In this document: one piece after another, positions 61,136-64,000 of the stretch
Layout of the letters: every line of letters starts with the position of its first letter
Numbering within the stretch: position 1 is the first letter of the stretch
Assembly: GCA_964563435.1 (NCBI GenBank)
Contig: CAZLXI010000001.1
Location: 1 to 64,000, forward strand
From: Leadbetterella sp964563435
GTDB taxonomy: Bacteria > Bacteroidota > Bacteroidia > Cytophagales > Spirosomataceae
Length of the DNA stretch: 64,000 bases
Reading direction: 5' to 3'
Position numbers and translations under genes: made by a program
The notes under the pieces: model-generated
What the model saw: the letters and a program-made list of their open reading frames with translations, nothing else
Told to the model about the DNA's origin: nothing
Database searches by the model: none

Positions 61136-62155
61136 TCACAGATAACGCCCGGCGGTTTTGACCGCATCGAGGATACGAATCTGTTCGATGATCTGCCAGG
61201 GCCGGACCTCCAGTTCTTTTCCTGAACGGATGGCATCGGCGAGGTTATCAAAGAGAAAGGCCCAGTTTCCGGGCAGGGTTTCTACTTTTCCTTCTATTTC
61301 CAGTCCGTTTACGGAAGTCCGGATCCGGCCGTTGAAGGAGGCCGGCTCCAGTCCGAATCCGGGCTGAACAGGAAACTGCCCGCTTACGAGGTGTTCTTCC
61401 TGCACGTCCATTCCATATTTTGTATAAGAGCCCAATGTACCGTGAACAATATATTTGGGGCCCTGATCTTTTACCAGCAGGCTGGATCTCAGGTTGACCT
61501 TTACCCGGCCAAAATCGATATTAAGCTGAAAAGCATCGTCAATTTCCGAGTTGGCCCGCTGGGTGTACACTTCCCCGTAGAAAGAATCCGGCTTTCCAAA
61601 CAGGGAAACCGCCTGATCAACAAGATGCGCTCCCAGATCGTACAGGATACCCGTGGTAGCGTCGGGCGCCTCTTTCCAGGCCTTGGCATTCAGAACAGGC
61701 TTATATCGATCGAAATGGGCCTCATACGACAAAATTTCTCCCAAAATTCCCGATTCTACTACCTTCTTTACCGTCTGAAAGTCGCTGTCATACCGCCGGT
61801 TCTGGAACACACAGAGTATTCTATTGCGTTTTTCGGCCAATTCAAAGAGCGCTGCGGCTTCATCGGCCTTAGCCGTCACCGGCTTTTCTACCAAAACATG
61901 CTTTCCGGCCTCCAGGGCTCTTTTGGCATATTCAAAATGAGTAGAGCTGGGCGAACACACCGAGATCAGATCAATGGATTTATCCGCAAGCAATTCGTCA
62001 ATAGAACCTCCCCTCTCCGTATCCACAAAAATATGCGCCGGCAGTTCCTGTGAGGTTACGATTTTCACCAGGTTGAATTTGGGATTGGTCAAAAAGAAAG
62101 GTGCCTGAAGATACCTTCCGGATAAGCCGAAACCTACAATTCCTACATTGATCAT
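61136..62155 (-). CDS. Gfo/Idh/MocA family oxidoreductase
   Basis: The 339-residue NAD(P)-dependent dehydrogenase has the Rossmann start VGIVGFGLSGR, SVCSPSSTHFEYAKRAL, the signature KHVLVEKPVT and the catalytic-region YDLGAHLVDQA, with a C-terminal beta-sheet domain. It resembles the sugar or inositol dehydrogenases of this family (YdgJ-like). The substrate is unknown. It is followed only by the phrase-repeat hairpin and lies 73 bp downstream of the acyl-CoA dehydrogenase gene on the same strand. Confidence 0.9.
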   Translation of the reverse strand: MINVGIVGFGLSGRYLQAPFFLTNPKFNLVKIVTSQELPAHIFVDTERGGSIDELLADKSIDLISVCSPSSTHFEYAKRALEAGKHVLVEKPVTAKADEAAALFELAEKRNRILCVFQNRRYDSDFQTVKKVVESGILGEILSYEAHFDRYKPVLNAKAWKEAPDATTGILYDLGAHLVDQAVSLFGKPDSFYGEVYTQRANSEIDDAFQLNIDFGRVKVNLRSSLLVKDQGPKYIVHGTLGSYTKYGMDVQEEHLVSGQFPVQPGFGLEPASFNGRIRTSVNGLEIEGKVETLPGNWAFLFDNLADAIRSGKELEVRPWQIIEQIRILDAVKTAGRYL

Positions 62156-62228
62156 AACATTTGTATAATTATATAAACACCAAATCGAATCGCTATTCCA
62201 CTAAATATTCAACAAAATACGAAGCATT

Positions 62229-63425
62229 TTATTTAAAAGCCGGGATACCGGTAATTTCCTGCCCCAGGATCAGCAGGTGAATATCGTGGGTTCCTTCATA
62301 GGTGATGACCGACTCAAGATTGGTCATGTGCCGCATGATAGGATACTCTCCTGTGATACCGTTCCCTCCCAGAATCTGCCGCGCCTCACGGGCGATATTC
62401 AGCGCCATAGCCACGTTGTTTCGCTTGGCCATCGAGATCTGAGCGGAAGTGGCTTTCCCTTCGTTTTTATTCTTCCCCAACTTCCAGGTGAGTAATTGCG
62501 CCTTGGTGATCTCCGTCAGAAACTCTGCCAGTTTTTTCTGAACGAGCTGAAAAGAAGCGATGGGCTTTTCAAACTGTATCCTTTCCAGTGCATATTTCCG
62601 GGCTGTGTCATAGCAGTCCATGGCCGCCCCTACGGCTCCCCAGGAAATCCCGTACCGGGCGTTGTCGAGGCATCGTAACGGAGCGCGCAGCCCGTCAGCT
62701 CCGGGAAGCAGGCAGGTTTTAGGAACTTTTACGTTATCAAACACCAGTTCACCGGTGGCACTGGCTCTCAGCGACCATTTGTTCTTAATCTCGGGGGTGC
62801 TGAATCCCTCCATACCCCTTTCCACGATCAGTCCTTTGATCCTCCCGGCTTCATTTTTAGCCCAGACCACCGCCATATCGCAGAAAGGAGCGTTAGAGAT
62901 CCACGTCTTGGAACCGTTCAGGATGAGATGATCCCCCTCTTCACGGAAGTGGCAACGCAAGCCGCCAGGGTTGGAACCGAAGTCCGGTTCGGTAAGGCCG
63001 AAACTGCCCAACAGCTCTCCGCCGGCCAGACGGGGCAGGTATTTCCGGCGTTGCTCTTCCGAACCGTACTCAAAAACAGGGAACATGACCAGCGAGCCCT
63101 GGACCGAAGCCGTGGAGCGGATTCCCGAATCTACCCGTTCCAACTCCTGCATCATCAGGCCATAAGTGATGTAATCGGCCCCCATTCCACCATAAGATTC
63201 CGGGATAACTGGACCGAATAATCCCATTTCTCCTATTTTCTTTACCAGATGATAGGGAAATTTGGCCTGTTGAGCGGCATCTTCAATGATGGGCGAAATC
63301 TCTTTTTTGCAAAACTCGCGTACGGAAGCCCGCACGAGGAGTTGTTCTTCGGACAGGAGATCGTCTACCCCGAAAAAATCAGGGGCCGTGAAATGATCGA
63401 TTTTCTGTGAGCGCGTGAAGTCCAT
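62229..63425 (-). CDS. Glutaryl-CoA dehydrogenase-like acyl-CoA dehydrogenase
   Basis: The 398-residue flavoenzyme has the GCDH pattern: SGIRSTASVQGSLVM (the Arg that binds the glutaryl carboxylate), FGLTEPDFGSNPGG, WISNAPFCDMAVVWA, RYGISWGAVGAAMDCYDTARKY, RQILGGNGITGEYPIMRH and the catalytic Glu in TYEGTHDIH. It would oxidise and decarboxylate glutaryl-CoA to crotonyl-CoA in lysine or tryptophan breakdown. No partner genes of that pathway are adjacent. The upstream neighbour is lysA. Confidence 0.9.
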   Translation of the reverse strand: MDFTRSQKIDHFTAPDFFGVDDLLSEEQLLVRASVREFCKKEISPIIEDAAQQAKFPYHLVKKIGEMGLFGPVIPESYGGMGADYITYGLMMQELERVDSGIRSTASVQGSLVMFPVFEYGSEEQRRKYLPRLAGGELLGSFGLTEPDFGSNPGGLRCHFREEGDHLILNGSKTWISNAPFCDMAVVWAKNEAGRIKGLIVERGMEGFSTPEIKNKWSLRASATGELVFDNVKVPKTCLLPGADGLRAPLRCLDNARYGISWGAVGAAMDCYDTARKYALERIQFEKPIASFQLVQKKLAEFLTEITKAQLLTWKLGKNKNEGKATSAQISMAKRNNVAMALNIAREARQILGGNGITGEYPIMRHMTNLESVITYEGTHDIHLLILGQEITGIPAFK

Positions 63426-63434
63426 AACAAGACA

Positions 63435-64000
63435 CTAAAATGTGATCAGGATCTGATTTTTCAGGATATCCTCCAATGTTTCCCTTTTGCGGATAAGTTG
63501 CTCTTTCCCCCGGTAGACCAGCACTTCTGCCGGACGGAACCGACTGTTGTAATTGGAGGCCATGGTAAAGCCATAAGCCCCTGCATTCCGGATCGCCAGC
63601 ATATCTCCTTCCGCCGTATCGGGTAATTCCCTGTCTTTAGCAATATCGTCAGTTTCGCACATATATCCAACCACATTGTATTTTTTTTCTGCTGGAAAGC
63701 CCGCTTTTGAAATATTGACTACATCGTGATAAGCATCGTACATCATAGGGCGGATCAGGTGGTTGAGGCCGGTATTCAGGCCCAGCAGGGTGCCGTTAGG
63801 GTTATTTTTCACCACGTTGACCTGTGCCAGCAGGAAGCCCGATTCACTGACCAGAAATTTACCCGGCTCGAACCAGAGCTCCATCTCCCTGCCATACCCC
63901 CTGCAGAAGTCCTGAAACCTCCCCGACAGCTTTTCTCCCAGGTCTTTCATGTCGGTTACATCGTCTCCTTCCCGGTAAGCCACTTTAAAACCCCCGCCAA
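63435..64000 (-). CDS. lysA: Diaminopimelate decarboxylase (3' part, cut by the window edge)
   Basis: The visible 188 residues are the C-terminal part of a fold-III PLP decarboxylase: LGGGFKVAYREGD at the edge, ELWFEPGKFLVSESG, GYMCETDDIAKDRELP (an active-site Cys-Glu pair) and NAGAYGFTMASNYNSRFRPAEVLV. Diaminopimelate decarboxylases make lysine in the last step of the pathway. The frame is continuous to base 64000, and the Val at 63981 (GTG) is internal, not a start. It precedes the glutaryl-CoA dehydrogenase gene by 9 bp. Confidence 0.9.
   Translation of the reverse strand, partial: GGGFKVAYREGDDVTDMKDLGEKLSGRFQDFCRGYGREMELWFEPGKFLVSESGFLLAQVNVVKNNPNGTLLGLNTGLNHLIRPMMYDAYHDVVNISKAGFPAEKKYNVVGYMCETDDIAKDRELPDTAEGDMLAIRNAGAYGFTMASNYNSRFRPAEVLVYRGKEQLIRKRETLEDILKNQILITF

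Overview
The window comes from a Bacteroidota chromosome, most likely a Cytophagia-type bacterium. The evidence is the promoter type (TTTG about 20 bp upstream of TAnnTTTG, seen before several genes), a FucP-type sugar permease in a GlcNAc operon, DUF4105 and DUF4403 proteins, WbqC, a Bacteroidota-type ~290-residue RpoD-like sigma factor, a putative type IX secretion tail on an exported protease, and class A RNase P RNA. Most of it is ordinary housekeeping and metabolic DNA. I see no phage, transposase, integrase or CRISPR array.

Layout. 1-2068: the tail of one ABC half-transporter, then a complete second one. 2071-8834 (minus): lacI, GH20 hexosaminidase, FucP-like permease, nagA, nagB and a CBM9-like protein, a GlcNAc uptake and breakdown operon with a clear promoter and two operator boxes in front of the GH20 gene. 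8973-12019: an RpoD-like sigma factor, divergent from a NYN-LOTUS protein paired with a KASIII enzyme. 12292-16977: a three-gene glycan operon (GT4 fused to a glycosidase-like domain, GH130, GT4), the best candidate for an uncharacterised pathway. 17166-20477: a small accessory cassette (Fic protein, frameshifted AAA/DUF4143 ATPase) bounded by short inverted repeats beside tRNA-Ser. 20817-28584: purL, an AddB-like nuclease, purK, purE, a LysM protein and rnpB. 28651-33646: DUF4403 and VWA proteins, fabG, rsmI. 33647-34545: an AT-rich gap with a 40-residue membrane-protein gene. 34546-43507: SGNH hydrolase, queuosine-precursor transporter, DinB/suhB/DUF4105 operon, guanine deaminase, histidine phosphatase, a lipoprotein and clpC. 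43529-51015: WbqC, an OmpA-family protein, Sua5, truA, a nucleoside permease and fumC. 51130-58322: a small membrane protein, a beta-propeller lipoprotein, Nudix, a TPR histidine kinase, holA, AcpH, dCMP deaminase and an M43 protease. 58303-64000: phoH, dnaB, a Gfo/Idh oxidoreductase, glutaryl-CoA dehydrogenase and the 3' part of lysA.

Two themes cut across the genes. First, many intergenic gaps carry degenerate 'phrase' repeats (7- to 10-nt units repeated three to six times, often folded into long inverted repeats): 41-105, 25841-25868, 46143-46191, 48089-48192, 54933-54998 and 61020-61115. Second, two genes look shifted by one base at a homopolymer (the ATPase at about 19412 and possibly the dnaB start at about 59445), so either this genome has real decay and non-canonical starts there or the assembly has small indels. 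All family assignments were made by eye from motifs; no database search was run.
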